5,227 nucleotides of DNA from Pseudomonadota bacterium. Its GTDB lineage: Bacteria > Pseudomonadota > Alphaproteobacteria > Rhizobiales > Tepidamorphaceae. Below are positions 4,662 through 5,227 of the stretch, one piece after another; the first letter of the stretch is position 1, and each line of letters opens with the position of its first letter. The stretch is taken from assembly GCA_023435545.1 (NCBI GenBank), contig JAEYRQ010000332.1:1-5227 (forward strand), written 5' to 3'. The notes under the pieces are model-generated. The model was not told where the DNA came from and did no database searches. It saw nothing but the letters and a program-made list of their open reading frames with translations. Made by a program: the position numbers and the translations under genes.

Positions 4662-5227
4662 GCAGCGACTTTCCCGCGACCTTCCGGCTCGCCCCCTCGG
4701 ACCGTGCCGATTGCCTGCTGGGCCACGCGGCCGCGGAGCGCGCATTGCTCGATGCCTACCGTTCGGGACGCATGCACCATGCCTGGCTGATCGAGGGGCC
4801 GGAAGGCATCGGCAAGGCGACGCTCGCCTATCGCCTGGCGCGCTTCGTCCTGGCCGGCCCGGATCCGGCAGCGCCGACCGTTGCCGGCGCGGTCGATCTC
4901 TCCGTCGACCCCGGCCATCCGGTCGTCCATCAGATCGCCGCGCGCGCCCATCCCGACCTGCTGGTGCTGGAGCGGCAGCGCGACGAGGAGGGCAAGGCAC
5001 TGCAGACGGTAATCCCCGTCGAGCAGGTGCGCCGCCTGGTCCGCTTCCTCGGTTCGACGGCTTCGGCGGGCGGCTGGCGCATCGTCATCGTCGATCCGGC
5101 GGACGATCTCAATCCGGCCTCCGCCAATGCGCTGCTGAAGTCACTTGAGGAACCTCCAACACGAACGATCTTCCTCCTGGTCTCGCACAGGCCGGGTCGG
5201 CTGCTGCCGACCATCCGTTCCCGATGC
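4658..5227 (+). CDS. holB: DNA polymerase III delta' subunit, 5' part (runs off the right edge)
   Basis: Delta' is the stator of the clamp-loader complex that opens and loads the beta sliding clamp for the replicative polymerase. The 190 codons present cover the N-terminal AAA+ domain. MHHAWLIEGPEGIGKATLA (39-57) contains Walker A G47-P-E-G-I-G-K53-A-T55, retained better than in E. coli delta', where it is degenerate. WRIVIVDPADDLNPASANAL (140-159) covers the Walker B region, NALLKSLEEPP (157-167) the following clamp-loader signature, and the last three residues in the window are S-R-C, the arginine-finger motif of the family. The GTG at 4658 overlaps the tmk TGA (GTGA) and suits translational coupling. 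The reading frame stays open through base 5227, and the C-terminal collar domain lies beyond the window. An ATG at residue 39 is too late, since it would remove conserved sequence. Confidence 0.95.
   Translation, partial: MSSDFPATFRLAPSDRADCLLGHAAAERALLDAYRSGRMHHAWLIEGPEGIGKATLAYRLARFVLAGPDPAAPTVAGAVDLSVDPGHPVVHQIAARAHPDLLVLERQRDEEGKALQTVIPVEQVRRLVRFLGSTASAGGWRIVIVDPADDLNPASANALLKSLEEPPTRTIFLLVSHRPGRLLPTIRSRC

Noticed and set aside
4711..5148. 145-codon plus-strand frame within holB
   Set aside because: It is out of frame with holB, whose Walker A, NALLKSLEEPP and SRC motifs fix the true frame.

Overview
The window looks like a high-GC alphaproteobacterial chromosome, most likely of the Hyphomicrobiales (Rhizobiales) type. 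The inference rests on the gene order rlpA - D,D-carboxypeptidase - tmk - holB, all on the + strand, with a tRNA-Ser(UGA) divergently oriented just upstream, and on strong G/C preference at third codon positions. The exact genus cannot be read from the sequence.

Layout. (1) 1-142: left edge with no confident gene. Two + frames are open, and there are nested inverted repeats. (2) 143-943: a 266-codon gene whose C-terminal third carries the three motifs of an R-S-E class ADP-ribosyltransferase (YRG, WTT, ExE). It is followed by a perfect 12-bp palindrome and a clear intrinsic terminator. (3) 1041-1084: an A/T-rich junction with a tandem 10-bp repeat. (4) 1085-1174, minus strand: complete tRNA-Ser(UGA) with encoded CCA. 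(5) 1175-1658: about 480 bp without a convincing gene, holding several inverted repeats and a possible promoter for the downstream genes. (6) 1659-5227: rlpA, a DacA-type carboxypeptidase homologue, tmk and the 5' part of holB.

How the parts fit. The right-hand block is a vertically inherited housekeeping cluster. RlpA and the Dac homologue act on periplasmic peptidoglycan; Tmk makes dTDP and the delta' subunit loads the replication clamp. tmk and holB overlap by 4 bp and are almost certainly co-translated. The left block is probably the end of an integrated element that used the tRNA-Ser 3' end as its attachment site. It lies on the 3' side of the tRNA, has different codon use (three TTA/CTA leucine codons in 266, against one in about 1,150 codons of the core genes), and ends in an A/T-rich repeat-bearing junction. 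No integrase or second attachment copy lies within the window, so this is inference.

The most notable points are the ADP-ribosyltransferase-like protein as possible element cargo, and the carboxypeptidase homologue, in which two of the three active-site motifs are changed (SxN to NAN, KTG to LPG) while the nucleophile motif SMAK is intact.
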